A stretch of DNA of 44,380 bases from positions 1 to 44,380 of the forward strand of contig NZ_FRBR01000022.1 of NCBI RefSeq assembly GCF_900142665.1. The letters run 5' to 3'. Shown here in pieces: positions 25,028-34,349 of this stretch. Source of the DNA: Roseovarius pacificus. Lineage in GTDB: Bacteria > Pseudomonadota > Alphaproteobacteria > Rhodobacterales > Rhodobacteraceae. A program made the translations under genes and the position numbers. The stretch's first letter is position 1, and each line of letters starts with the position of its first letter. Under the pieces are notes generated by a model. The model saw only the letters and a program-made list of their open reading frames with translations. It had not been told where the DNA came from and searched no databases.

Positions 25028-25360
25028 TCACTCTTTCGGCATAAGCGCACGGATGACGTACATGCCGTCATCGCCCTTTTCCAGCATCATCATCACCTCG
25101 TCGCCGGCCTCCACACCGTCGATCTCGGCACCGTCCAGCACGGGCAGATCCATCGTCATTGCGGGCCAGCCGATCTCGGCGATGGGACCATGACTGATGT
25201 TGGCGGTGCCGTCGCCGATACTGTTGACCGTCGCTTCGGCATGAACGCCCGCCATGCCATCGTGCGAGGACATGTCATGGCCGGAGTGCGAATCGTCGCT
25301 GGCCAGGGCAAGCGCCGGGGCGGTCGCGGCAAAGGCGAGGGAAAGCAGGAATGTACGCAT
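25028..25360 (-). CDS. cusF: CusF-like periplasmic copper/silver chaperone
   Basis: Encodes 110 aa from ATG 25358-25360, with AAGGAG 7 bases upstream and a clear signal peptide (MRTFLLSLAFAATAPALALA). A His/Met/Ser-rich linker (DDSHSGHDMSSHDGM) precedes a CusF OB-fold with the complete metal site: His in SHGPIAEIG, then Trp-Pro-Ala-Met-Thr-Met. It binds Cu(I)/Ag(I) in the periplasm and hands it to the CusCBA pump. It lies 32 bases after cusA, last in a four-gene string. The name is by family resemblance. Confidence 0.9.
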   Translation of the reverse strand: MRTFLLSLAFAATAPALALASDDSHSGHDMSSHDGMAGVHAEATVNSIGDGTANISHGPIAEIGWPAMTMDLPVLDGAEIDGVEAGDEVMMMLEKGDDGMYVIRALMPKE

Positions 25361-25392
25361 ATCGGTTCTCCTTTTGCGCATATGGTGCCCGG

Positions 25393-28300
25393 TCATTCAC
25401 CGGGCTGGGGGGAATGGAAGGGACGGACGGGTTGCAGCATCTGCCGGTTGACCCGCCCAAGGGTGAAACGTTTCCAGATGACAAAGATCGCCGGGATCAC
25501 GAACAGCGTCAGGATCGTCGCCGTGGCCATGCCGCCGATCATCGGCGCGGCAATGCGCTGCATCACCTCCGATCCGGTGGCATCGCCATACATGATCGGG
25601 ATGAGGCCGGCAAAGATCGTGGCCACGGTCATCAGCTTGGGCCGCAGGCGCAGCAGCGCTCCTTCGAACACCGCTGTCTCGATGTCGTCGCGATTGACCT
25701 CCCGATCCTGTTCCTTGGCGGCCAGAACACGCCGGTCCCAGGCCAGGTTGAGGTAAAGCAGCATCACGATGGCCGTCTCCACCGCCACGCCCGCTAGGGC
25801 AATGAACCCCACCAGCACGGCAACCGACACGGCATAGCCCAGGGTAAAGATCAGCCACACGCCCCCGGCCAGCGCCACGGGCAGCGCCAGAAGAATGATC
25901 GCCACCTCTGTGACCCGGTTGAAGGCAAGGAACAACATCAGGGTTATGATCATCAGCGTTGCGGGCGCCACGAGGCCCAGCCGCTCCTGCACCCGCTCGA
26001 TATATTCGTACTGGCCCGACCAGGCGAGGGAATATCCCGGCGGCAGTTCGACAGCATCCGCCACCACCCGCTGCGCCTCGGCCACATAGCTGCCAAGGTC
26101 CCGCCCGGCAATGTCGACAAAGACGAACCCGGTGCGCCGGGCGTTTTCCGACCGGATCATGCCGGGGCCGTCGACCAGCTTCACCTCGGCCACGGCCCCC
26201 AGTGGAATATGCGCGCCCGAAGGCGTCACAATGGGCAGATCGTCCAGCCTGTCCGGGCTGTCCCGCCAGTCGCGCGGATAGCGCAGGTTGATCGGGAAAC
26301 GTTCCAGCCCCTCGACCGACTCGGCGATGGTCTGCCCGCCGATGGCCGTCTGCACCACCTCCTGCACGTCCTCGATCGACAACGCGTAGCGCGCCGCCTC
26401 TGCGCGGTCGATGTCGATCTCGATGAACCGCCCGCCCACGGGCCGTTCGGCATAGGCCGAGGCCGTGCCGGGAATATCGGCCACCGCCTGTTCCACCGCA
26501 ACAGCGATCTCCTCGATCACGTTCAGGTCCGCGCCCGAAACCTTGACCCCGACGGGCGTCTTGACCCCCGTGGCCAGCATGTCGATCCGGTTCTTGATCG
26601 GCTGAATCCAGACATTGGTGACGCCGGGCACCTGCACGCGGGCGTCCAGCTCGTTTCGGATGTCGTCCATGCCGACACCCGGCCGCCAGTCCTCCTTCGG
26701 TTTCAGCTGAATCGTCGTCTCGATCATCGTCAGCGGCGCGGGGTCCGTCGCCGTATCGGCGCGGCCCAGCTTGCCATGCACGGTTTCCACCTCCGGCACC
26801 TGCGCGATCATCCGGTTGGTCTGTTGCAGCACTTCCCGCGCCTTGCCGATGGACACGCCCGGATAGAGCGACGGCATGTAAAGGAAATCGCCCTCGTTCA
26901 GCTCCGGCATGAACTCGGTGCCCAGCCGTTGCAGCGGATGCGCCATCGAGGCCACCAGCGCAACGGCCAGCAGGACCGTGGCCCAGGGCCAGGCCACCGC
27001 CGCATCCAGGAACGGGCGATAGATCCACTGGCAGGCCACGTTCAGCGGGTTGCGCCGCTCGGCCACGATCTTTCCCCGGATGAAATAGCCCATCAGCACC
27101 GGCACCAGCGTGATCGACAGGATCGCGGCGGCGGCCATGGCGTAGGTCTTGGTAAAGGCCAGCGGCTTGAACAGCCGCCCTTCCTGCGATTCCAGAACGA
27201 AGACAGGCAGGAAGCTGATCGTGATGATCGCCAGCGAGTAGAACAGCGCCGGTCCCACCTCGGCGGCAGCCTCGCGCGCGGCCTGCCATCGCTCCTCGGA
27301 GGACAGGCGCCGACCCTCCATCTTGCGATGCATCGCTTCGATCATCACCACGGCGGCATCCACCATCGCGCCAATGGCAATGGCGATCCCGCCCAGCGAC
27401 ATGATGTTGGCATTGACCCCCTGCAAGCGCATCACGGCAAAGGCCGCCAGCACACCCAATGGCAGGAACAGCACGATCACCAGCGACGAGCGCAGATGGA
27501 GCAGGAACGCGCCACAAACCAGCACGACAACGATGAACTCCTCGGTCAGTTTCTTTTGCAGGTTGTCGATAGCCCGTTCGATGACGCCGGAGCGGTCATA
27601 GGTGGTGACGATCTCCACCCCCTCGGGCAGCGACTCGCGCAGGCTGTCCAGCTTCTCCTCGACCGCGTTGATCGTCGCCAGTGCGTTCTCGCCCCAGCGC
27701 ATCACGATCACCGCGCCCACCGCGTCGCCTTCGCCGTTGAACTCGCCCACGCCGCGCCGCATCTGCGGGCCCAGCCGAATCTCGGCGACATCCCCCAGCG
27801 TGACCGCAGTACCCCGTTGGTTGACCTTCAGCGGGATCTCGGACAGGTCCTCGATACTGTCGACATAGCCAGTGGCCCGGACCATGTACTCGGCCTCGGC
27901 CATTTCGATCACGCTGCCCCCACTTTCACGGTTGGCCTTGCCGATGGCCGCGCGCAGCATGGACAGCGGAATGTTGAAGGCGCGCAGCTTGTCGGGGTCG
28001 ACGACGACCTGGTACTGCTTGACCATGCCGCCGATGGTAGCGACCTCCGACACCCCCTCGACGGTCTGCAACTCGAATTTCAGGAACCAGTCCTGCAACG
28101 TGCGCAGCTGCGACAGGTCATGCCCGCCCGTGCGGTCGACCAGCACATATTGATAGATCCAGCCCACCCCGGTGGCATCCGGCCCCAGTTCGGGGTTCAC
28201 GCCTGCGGGCAGGCGCGACTGCACCTGTGCGAGATATTCCAGAACCCGCGACCGCGCCCAGTAAAGGTCGGTGCCGTCCTCGAACACGACATAGACATAG

Positions 28301-28572
28301 CTGTCCCCGAAGAACGAAAAGCCCCGCACATCCACCGCACCGGGCACGGACAGCATGGCAGTGGTGATCGGGTAGGTCACCTGGTCCTCCACCACCTGCG
28401 GCGCCTGCCCAGCATAGGGTGTCTTGATGATGACCTGCACGTCCGACAAGTCGGGGATCGCGTCCACTGGCGTGCTGCGCAGCGCCCAGACCCCGGCCGC
28501 GCCCAGGAACAGCGCCAGAACGATCACGATGAAGCGGTTGGCAACCGACCAGCGGATGATGGCGGGGATCAT
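25393..28572 (-). CDS. cusA: CusA/CzcA heavy-metal RND efflux pump
   Basis: Encodes 1059 aa, full length for HME-RND pumps. The start MIPAIIRWSVANRFIV leads into the first transmembrane helix, followed by the large periplasmic loop, and twelve transmembrane segments are expected overall. Copper-relay methionines appear in PAPLTMIETTIQL and NRIDMLATGVKT, as in CusA rather than in CzcA. It takes Cu(I)/Ag(I) from CusF/CusB and pumps it out using the proton gradient. The start overlaps cusB's stop by four bases (ATGA). No cusC-like outer membrane factor is in the block; the T1SS TolC is not an obvious partner, so the outer channel may be encoded elsewhere. Confidence 0.95.
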   Translation of the reverse strand: MIPAIIRWSVANRFIVIVLALFLGAAGVWALRSTPVDAIPDLSDVQVIIKTPYAGQAPQVVEDQVTYPITTAMLSVPGAVDVRGFSFFGDSYVYVVFEDGTDLYWARSRVLEYLAQVQSRLPAGVNPELGPDATGVGWIYQYVLVDRTGGHDLSQLRTLQDWFLKFELQTVEGVSEVATIGGMVKQYQVVVDPDKLRAFNIPLSMLRAAIGKANRESGGSVIEMAEAEYMVRATGYVDSIEDLSEIPLKVNQRGTAVTLGDVAEIRLGPQMRRGVGEFNGEGDAVGAVIVMRWGENALATINAVEEKLDSLRESLPEGVEIVTTYDRSGVIERAIDNLQKKLTEEFIVVVLVCGAFLLHLRSSLVIVLFLPLGVLAAFAVMRLQGVNANIMSLGGIAIAIGAMVDAAVVMIEAMHRKMEGRRLSSEERWQAAREAAAEVGPALFYSLAIITISFLPVFVLESQEGRLFKPLAFTKTYAMAAAAILSITLVPVLMGYFIRGKIVAERRNPLNVACQWIYRPFLDAAVAWPWATVLLAVALVASMAHPLQRLGTEFMPELNEGDFLYMPSLYPGVSIGKAREVLQQTNRMIAQVPEVETVHGKLGRADTATDPAPLTMIETTIQLKPKEDWRPGVGMDDIRNELDARVQVPGVTNVWIQPIKNRIDMLATGVKTPVGVKVSGADLNVIEEIAVAVEQAVADIPGTASAYAERPVGGRFIEIDIDRAEAARYALSIEDVQEVVQTAIGGQTIAESVEGLERFPINLRYPRDWRDSPDRLDDLPIVTPSGAHIPLGAVAEVKLVDGPGMIRSENARRTGFVFVDIAGRDLGSYVAEAQRVVADAVELPPGYSLAWSGQYEYIERVQERLGLVAPATLMIITLMLFLAFNRVTEVAIILLALPVALAGGVWLIFTLGYAVSVAVLVGFIALAGVAVETAIVMLLYLNLAWDRRVLAAKEQDREVNRDDIETAVFEGALLRLRPKLMTVATIFAGLIPIMYGDATGSEVMQRIAAPMIGGMATATILTLFVIPAIFVIWKRFTLGRVNRQMLQPVRPFHSPQPGE

Positions 28573-30770
28573 TGGCCCGGCTCCACAGTGCCGGCGAGCG
28601 ACAACGACATGTCCGCCCCCTGGATCAACAGCAGCCCGGTCTCCTGCCCCACCGGCAGATCGGCCGGATCGACACCCCCGGCGAGGGCGAAATCCATCGT
28701 CATGCCGGGCATCCCGATCTCGGGTATCGGGCCGTGGGTGATGTTGGCCATGCCCGCCTCTGCGTCGACGCCGTTGATCGTGCCGGTGACAATCATCGGT
28801 GCGGGCTTGGTCTCGACCGCGTTCAACACCATCGTCAGGCCATCGGGCCGCAGGAAGGTCAGGGTCACATCCTGCTCCAGGGGCAACTCCGCCGCATTGA
28901 GCCCCTCGGTCAGCGCAAAGTCCATCGTCATCGCCGGCATCCCGATCTCGGCGATTGGGCCATGGGCAATGGTGGCCATGCCGGTTTCGGCATCGACGGC
29001 CTTGATGCGTCCCTCGACGGTGATCGGCGGCGTGGCCTCATCTTGCGGTTCGACCGCGGCGATTTCGGACGCAGGCGCAGATTCGGCCTCCGCCCCCTCT
29101 GCCCGCACGGCCACGATGACGGCCATGCCGCCTTCGCCCACGGACAGGTCGAACGCAACCGGCTCGCCCAGCGGGATCGCGGCGGTATCGACGCCCTCCT
29201 GTACGTCGAGGTCCATCTTCATCGCGGGCCAGCCGAGCGCCGGGATCGGATCATGGCTGACGGTCAACTTGCCCTCGGGCGTGACGGCATGCACGACGCC
29301 CTCGCCGGTGGCATCCACGCCGTCATCCCGGCCCAGGCGGGTCAGCGCCATCAGCCCGTCGGCCCCGCGCACCGCCTCGAATTCCACCTCCTGCCCGTCC
29401 GTCAGGTTCCCCAGATAGACATCCGACCGCAGGGCGAACTCGGTCTCCATCGCAGGCCAGCCCAACGCCTCGACCGGCTCATGCGCGATCCGGGCTTGCC
29501 GCGTCTCGCGGTCCAGCGACAGCAGCAAGCCCTTGCCGGTGGCGGGTTCCGCCTCGGTGGGCGCGAACCGCATCATCCCGGCGTTCAAGGCGCTTTCGCT
29601 GTCGATCAGGAACTGGGCAGAGGCCACGACCTCGTCCCCCGGGGCCAGCCCCTGCACGATCTCGGTACGCCGGCCGTCGGCAAAGCCGCCGCGCAGCCCG
29701 GTCGTCACCAGCCGGGGGCGAAAGCTGCCGCCGGGCAGGCGCAGGATCACCCGCTCGACGCGGCCGGTGCGGATCACCGCCTCGGACGGCACGGTCAGCG
29801 CCTGCCGCGCCTCCTCCGGCACCAGCGCCACCTTGGCGAACATGTTGGGCCGCAAAAGCCCCTCTTCATTGTCGAACCGCAGCCGCACCCGCAGCGTGCG
29901 CGTTTCGGCGTCGAGTTCCGGGAAGATATAGTCGATCACACCGGCAAAGACCTGCCCCGGCAGGTGATCGAACCGCGCCTCGGCGCGCATGTCGACTGAA
30001 AGCTGCGCCATGTCCCGCTCGAACACGTCCACCAGCAGCCAGACCGTAGAGGTATCGGCCAGCGACATCGCCCGCGTGTCGGGGCGCAGGTACATACCGT
30101 CAGCGGCGTCGAGCGCGAAGACCACACCATCCTGCGGCGCATAGAACCGAACGCGCTGTGCCGGGCGTTCCGCCTGTGCCATCTCGTCGATCTGGCGTGC
30201 GCTGACGCCAAAATTCATCAGCTTGGTGCGGGCAATCGCGATCTCGTCGGCATCGCCCGACCGCGTGGCGCGCAGAAGCTCGGAGCTGGCGATGGTGATT
30301 TCAGGGGCATAGAGATCGAAGAGCAGGTCGCCCTCGGACACCTCGTCGCCCACGGCGCGCAATTCCAGCCGCTCGATCCAGCCTTCGACACGGGTGTGGA
30401 TATGGCTGGTGGCGTGCGCGTCGTAATCGACGAAACCCACCGTCTCGACCCGGTGCGCGATATCCTCGACCCGAGCCACGGCAGTGCGCACCCCGATGGT
30501 GTTCACCTCGGCCGCCGACAGCGTCACCTCCTCGGGGTCGCCCGACGGCTCCTGCCCCTCGTACACCGGCACAAGGTCCATGCCCATCGGCGACTTGCCC
30601 GGGCCATCCTTGCGGAAATTGGGGTCCATCGGCGCGACCCAGTAGAGGATCTCGTCCCCTGTCTCGCCTGCGTCCATATCCTGGGCCATCCGCTCGCGTT
30701 CATACAGCACACCACCGGCGCTTCCTGCGGCAAGCGCCATGATCGCCAGCGCGAAATATCGTCCACGCAT
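28569..30770 (-). CDS. cusB: CusB adaptor fused to four tandem CusF-like domains
   Basis: Encodes 733 aa from ATG 30768-30770, nearly twice normal CusB length. An N-terminal membrane or signal helix (FALAIMALAAGSAGGVL) is followed by a heavy-metal-binding domain (YWVAPMDPNF, KSPMGMDLVPVYEG) and the standard membrane-fusion body to about 410. Four CusF-like units follow. Unit 1 (about 412-488) has His and Trp but only one Met (WPAMET). Unit 2 (about 489-558) has the full His, Trp, Met, Met set (WPAMKM). Units 3 (about 585-660) and 4 (about 661-733) replace the Trp by Met (MPAMTM, MPGMTM). Single CusF fusions are known; four in tandem is unusual. It is probably a built-in metal relay feeding CusA. 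Confidence 0.92.
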   Translation of the reverse strand: MRGRYFALAIMALAAGSAGGVLYERERMAQDMDAGETGDEILYWVAPMDPNFRKDGPGKSPMGMDLVPVYEGQEPSGDPEEVTLSAAEVNTIGVRTAVARVEDIAHRVETVGFVDYDAHATSHIHTRVEGWIERLELRAVGDEVSEGDLLFDLYAPEITIASSELLRATRSGDADEIAIARTKLMNFGVSARQIDEMAQAERPAQRVRFYAPQDGVVFALDAADGMYLRPDTRAMSLADTSTVWLLVDVFERDMAQLSVDMRAEARFDHLPGQVFAGVIDYIFPELDAETRTLRVRLRFDNEEGLLRPNMFAKVALVPEEARQALTVPSEAVIRTGRVERVILRLPGGSFRPRLVTTGLRGGFADGRRTEIVQGLAPGDEVVASAQFLIDSESALNAGMMRFAPTEAEPATGKGLLLSLDRETRQARIAHEPVEALGWPAMETEFALRSDVYLGNLTDGQEVEFEAVRGADGLMALTRLGRDDGVDATGEGVVHAVTPEGKLTVSHDPIPALGWPAMKMDLDVQEGVDTAAIPLGEPVAFDLSVGEGGMAVIVAVRAEGAEAESAPASEIAAVEPQDEATPPITVEGRIKAVDAETGMATIAHGPIAEIGMPAMTMDFALTEGLNAAELPLEQDVTLTFLRPDGLTMVLNAVETKPAPMIVTGTINGVDAEAGMANITHGPIPEIGMPGMTMDFALAGGVDPADLPVGQETGLLLIQGADMSLSLAGTVEPGQ

Positions 30771-30863
30771 ATCACATACCTGTCTCTTGGGGGGCCGCGG
30801 ACGCACCGCGGCAACAAGGGGGCCCGGACGCGCGAAAGCGCCCGGACCGTTCCGGTCAAGGGA

Positions 30864-31223
30864 TCAGGCGTGTTTTGGCGGTTTCTTGGCGCGCTCGGGC
30901 TCAGCCTGGGTCAGGCGGGCCTCCACGGACACGGCGTAACTGGCCGGCAGAAGCTGGGCGTCCCGCTGAATTGCACCGAAATCGGGCGCTTCGGAGAAAC
31001 AGCAGACCGTCATCGTGCAGGCCGCATGGCCCTTCTGCATCGGCGCGCCGGTCTCGTCCATCGCCGGACAGTCGCTGCCGGACTGCGCTTCGTGGTCCAT
31101 CATGTGGGCGGGCTCGGCCGTCGTCGCGGCCCCGGCCGCACCCATACCGAACGACCCCATGACGAACGTCGCCATGAGCACGACCATCAGGCACCGGGCA
31201 AGAGCGGACCGCAGCTGTCTCAT
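30864..31223 (-). CDS. Cys/Met/His-containing periplasmic protein at the head of the cus operon
   Basis: Encodes 119 aa from ATG 31221-31223. A signal peptide (LMVVLMATFVMGSFGMGAAGA) precedes a mature part with HMMDHE, DCPAMDETGAPMQKGHAAC and TVCCF, which gives several candidate soft-metal ligands. It is followed after 93 bases by cusB. No strong ribosome site is visible. I do not recognise the family, but composition and position at the start of the cus string suggest a periplasmic copper-binding or sensing protein. A longer antisense frame of the neighbouring CopA gene runs into it and should be ignored. Confidence 0.65.
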   Translation of the reverse strand: MRQLRSALARCLMVVLMATFVMGSFGMGAAGAATTAEPAHMMDHEAQSGSDCPAMDETGAPMQKGHAACTMTVCCFSEAPDFGAIQRDAQLLPASYAVSVEARLTQAEPERAKKPPKHA

Positions 31224-31350
31224 GAGGCGCAAAAATACCGGGCTTTCCCCGGCTGTCCAGTCAAACCGTCGCCGCAATACAGAAAGCCGCCCCAATTTTT
31301 CGTGATCGGCGGGTCTTCGACCGTCCCTTTCTGATTTTTTCCGACCGGCC

Positions 31351-31381
31351 TTGACTCTCCAGTGACTGGAATCCCTACATA
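31351..31381 (+). promoter_or_regulatory. MerR/CueR-type copper promoter of the P-type ATPase
   Basis: The -35 element TTGACT (31351-31356) and the -10 element TACATA (31376-31381) are separated by 19 bases, the stretched spacer typical of MerR-family promoters. A perfect dyad TCCAGT-G-ACTGGA (31358-31370) fills the spacer, as in CueR/HmrR operators. No merR/cueR gene is in the window, so the activator would be encoded elsewhere. Confidence 0.8.
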
Positions 31382-31406
31382 GGCTGGCACGGACAAGGAG
31401 ACAGCC

Positions 31407-33767
31407 ATGACCGGGCATGCAAACCACGATCACCCCCATCATCACGGCCACAATCACGGTGACGGGAGTCCCCCCGGCGCCGATACCGCAACCGACCCGG
31501 TCTGCGGCATGACCGTCCAGATCACCGACCAGACGCGGACCGAAACCTATGACGACCGGAGTTTTTACTTCTGCTCCGACGGCTGCCGGGAAAACTTCCG
31601 CGCCGATCCCTATTTCTACGCCTCCGGCAATGCCAGTCACGCCAGGGCCAACGTCGCCGCCGGCACACAATGGACCTGTCCGATGCACCCCGAGATCATC
31701 CGCGACGAGCCGGGGGCCTGCCCGATTTGCGGCATGGCTCTGGAGCCGATGGTGCCCAGCGACGAACCCAGCGAGGAGCTGACAGACTTCACCCGCCGCC
31801 TCTGGGTCAGCGCCGCAGCGGCGGTGCCGCTCATGGTCCTGACGATGGGCGAGATGGTCGGCCTGAACCTGCGCGACTGGCTGGGTCACCAGCTGTCGGT
31901 CTATATCGAGTTTGCGCTGGCCACGCCGATCGTCTTCTGGGCCGCCCTCCCCTTCTTCAAGCGCGGGATCGACTCGATCCGCAACGTCTCGCCCAACATG
32001 TGGACGCTGATTTCGCTCGGCGTCGGCGCGGCCTATATCTACTCGCTCTTCGCCACCTTCCTGCCCGAGATCTTTCCGCCGGAATACCGCATGGGCGACG
32101 GCGTCGGCACCTATTACGAGGCGGCGGTGGTGATCGTCACGCTGATCTTCGTGGGCCAGGTGCTGGAACTGCGCGCCCGCGAGCGCACGGGTGACGCGAT
32201 CCGCGCGCTGATGGACCTCGCGCCCAAGACTGCCCGCCGCATCCTGCCGGACGGCTCGGAATACGATGCCCCGCTGGAAAACGTGGTCGAGGGCGACATG
32301 CTCCGCGTGCGTCCCGGCGACAGCGTGCCGGTCGATGCCGAGGTGATCGAGGGCCATTCCTCGATCGACGAAAGCATGATCACCGGCGAACCCGTCCCGG
32401 TCGAAAAGACCGAAGGCGACCACGTCACCGGCGGCACGATCAACAAGAACGGAACGCTGGCGATCCGGGCAACGCAGGTGGGCGCCGATACCGTGCTGGC
32501 GCAGATCGTCGGCATGGTCGCGGGCGCGCGCCGCTCCAAGGCGCCGATCCAGGGCCTTGCCGACAAGGTATCTGAGATCTTCGTGCCCACGGTCGTGGCC
32601 ATCGCCGTGATCGCCTTCGGCACTTGGCTGGCGGTCGGGCCTGACCCGGCATTGGCCTTCGCCATCGCCTCGGCGGTTTCGGTGCTGATCATCGCCTGCC
32701 CCTGCGCGCTGGGGCTCGCCACCCCGATTTCGATCACCACCGCCGCCGGGCGCGGGGCACAGGCCGGTGTTCTGATCAAGGACGCGCAGGCACTCGAACG
32801 CATGTCCAGGGTCGACACGCTCATCGTTGACAAGACCGGCACCCTGACCGAGGGGCGGCCGCGCCTGACCGATGTCGTCACGCTGTCGGATCGAAACGAG
32901 GAGGACGTGCTTGCCGTCGCCGCCGCGCTGGAAACGGGCTCCGAGCATCCCCTGGCCGAGGCGATCGTGGCGGGTGCCCGCGACCGCGGGCTGAAACCCG
33001 CGCGGGCCTCCGGTTTCGAGGCCGTCACCGGCAAGGGCGTCAAGGGCCGGGTCGATGAAAGCGACGTGGCGCTTGGCAATCCGGCCATGATGGAAAGCCT
33101 TGGCATCGACACAGGCCCGGCAGAAGAAACGGCAGACACGCTCCGCACCGAAGGCAAGACCGCGATGTTCATCGCCATCGGCGGAGAACTTGCCGGGATC
33201 GTCGCCGTGGCCGACCCCATCAAGGAAACCACCGAAGCCGCGATCCGCGACCTGCACGCACAGGGCCTGCGGGTGATCATGGCGACGGGCGACAACCAGC
33301 GCACCGCCGAGGCCGTGGCCGCCAGGCTGGGTATCGACGACGTCCGCGCCGGCGTCCTGCCCGAGGACAAGAAGGCGCTGGTAGACGAGCTTCACGCTGC
33401 GGGCGCGCTTGTGGCCATGGCCGGTGACGGCGTGAACGACGCCCCGGCCCTCGCCGCGGCGGATGTGGGAATCGCGATGGGCACCGGCGCCGACGTGGCC
33501 GTGGAAAGCGCCGGCATCACGCTTCTGTCGGGGGATCTGACGGGCATCGTCCGGGCGCGCAAGCTGGCCCGCGCCACCCTGCGCAACATCAAGCAGAACC
33601 TGTTCTTCGCCTTCGTTTACAACGCCGCCGGCGTGCCCGTCGCGGCGGGCATCCTCTACCCGGTCTTCGGCCTCCTGCTCTCGCCGATGATCGCGGCGGC
33701 CGCAATGTCGCTGTCGTCGGTCTCGGTGATCGGCAATGCGCTTCGGTTGCGCGGGGTAAAGCTCTGA
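31407..33767 (+). CDS. copA: Copper-translocating P1B-type ATPase (CopA-like) with His-rich tail, YHS and metal-binding domains
   Basis: Encodes 786 aa. The N-terminus is His-rich (HDHPHHHGHNHG), then a YHS domain (about 28-70; DPVCGMTV, FYFCSDGCRENF), then a heavy-metal-binding domain with WTCPMHPEI and CPICGMALEPM. Membrane helices, the actuator motif TGEP, the CPC metal-site motif (about 431-433 in IIACPCALG), the phosphorylation motif DKTGT (D475), HPLAEA and GDGVNDAPA follow. No classical CxxC HMA domain is seen; the YHS/HMBD front replaces it. It pumps Cu(I)/Ag(I) from cytoplasm to periplasm, where CusF and CusB could collect it. It is divergent from the cus string and driven by a CueR-type promoter. 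A good terminator follows. Confidence 0.95.
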   Translation: MTGHANHDHPHHHGHNHGDGSPPGADTATDPVCGMTVQITDQTRTETYDDRSFYFCSDGCRENFRADPYFYASGNASHARANVAAGTQWTCPMHPEIIRDEPGACPICGMALEPMVPSDEPSEELTDFTRRLWVSAAAAVPLMVLTMGEMVGLNLRDWLGHQLSVYIEFALATPIVFWAALPFFKRGIDSIRNVSPNMWTLISLGVGAAYIYSLFATFLPEIFPPEYRMGDGVGTYYEAAVVIVTLIFVGQVLELRARERTGDAIRALMDLAPKTARRILPDGSEYDAPLENVVEGDMLRVRPGDSVPVDAEVIEGHSSIDESMITGEPVPVEKTEGDHVTGGTINKNGTLAIRATQVGADTVLAQIVGMVAGARRSKAPIQGLADKVSEIFVPTVVAIAVIAFGTWLAVGPDPALAFAIASAVSVLIIACPCALGLATPISITTAAGRGAQAGVLIKDAQALERMSRVDTLIVDKTGTLTEGRPRLTDVVTLSDRNEEDVLAVAAALETGSEHPLAEAIVAGARDRGLKPARASGFEAVTGKGVKGRVDESDVALGNPAMMESLGIDTGPAEETADTLRTEGKTAMFIAIGGELAGIVAVADPIKETTEAAIRDLHAQGLRVIMATGDNQRTAEAVAARLGIDDVRAGVLPEDKKALVDELHAAGALVAMAGDGVNDAPALAAADVGIAMGTGADVAVESAGITLLSGDLTGIVRARKLARATLRNIKQNLFFAFVYNAAGVPVAAGILYPVFGLLLSPMIAAAAMSLSSVSVIGNALRLRGVKL

Positions 33768-33795
33768 CCCACCTTATGTAAACCGAAGCGGACGC

Positions 33796-33831
33796 GACCT
33801 GCCGGGGAGACTTCCGGCAGGTCTGCTTTTT
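33796..33831 (+). terminator. Rho-independent terminator of copA
   Basis: ACCTGCCGG (33797-33805) pairs perfectly with CCGGCAGGT (33814-33822), followed by CTGCTTTTT, 29 bases after the stop of the P-type ATPase. Confidence 0.88.
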
Positions 33832-33847
33832 CAAGAGCACGGCGACA

Positions 33848-33964
33848 GTCGATGCCGTTTGCCTGTTGTAGCTCACGCACATAAGCGACGATTGCGTTTA
33901 CGTCCGCACGGGCAGCCCTGTCCTGCGCTGACCTGTCGCCGAATATCCAGTGATGCGCACGCAG
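33848..33964 (-). pseudogene. C-terminal scrap of a c-type cytochrome-like protein
   Basis: The minus strand reads GLRAHHWIFGD then ARADVNAIVAYVRELQQANGI, the typical end of small c-type cytochromes (HxWxFG..., I-AYVRELQ-ANGI). The usual Met ligand region is altered (FGDRSAQ instead of FGDMPAQ-like), and there is no CxxCH in frame upstream. Upstream, in a shifted frame to about 34317, is an open frame with no recognised family (IVEVLIACIEPEFG). The whole 33832-34349 stretch looks decayed. Cytochrome genes often sit in copper islands, so it may be a relic of the block. Confidence 0.4.
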
Positions 33965-34349
33965 CCCGTTCTGCACCGCCAGGTGCATTGCCCTGTCGCC
34001 GTGATGCGAGGGCTCAGGGCTTCCCAACCTTCCTCAAGGAAACCAAATTCCGGTTCAATACACGCGATCAGGACCTCTACAATATCCTCCTCAGATGCTG
34101 AGCTGTGGTAGGCCCTTCCACAAATACTGGACCGAAGTTCATTACTCCGGCCGATGGTCAGACACTGGATATTGGCAGTGTCTGAAGATACCCGGCTTGC
34201 GTCCATGATGGGCGCAAGTTTCCCGAACACCCCCGAATTTCGTACAAAACCCGCGTACACTTCGTACGTTTCGTACGAAACGCCACCCCACCCGATCGCC
34301 CCAAAATCACGCTCCATCTATCGGCGCAAACCTGGCGCTGGCCAATACT

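Noticed and set aside
26209..29418. A 1069-codon plus-strand open frame opposite the cus genes
   Set aside because: It is antisense to cusA/cusB, which have clear families, motifs and overlapping starts; the frame is open only because of high GC codon bias.
31224..33395. Long minus-strand open frame opposite the copper ATPase
   Set aside because: Shadow of copA. Only its last 119 codons (30864-31223), beyond copA, look like a real secreted protein and were kept.
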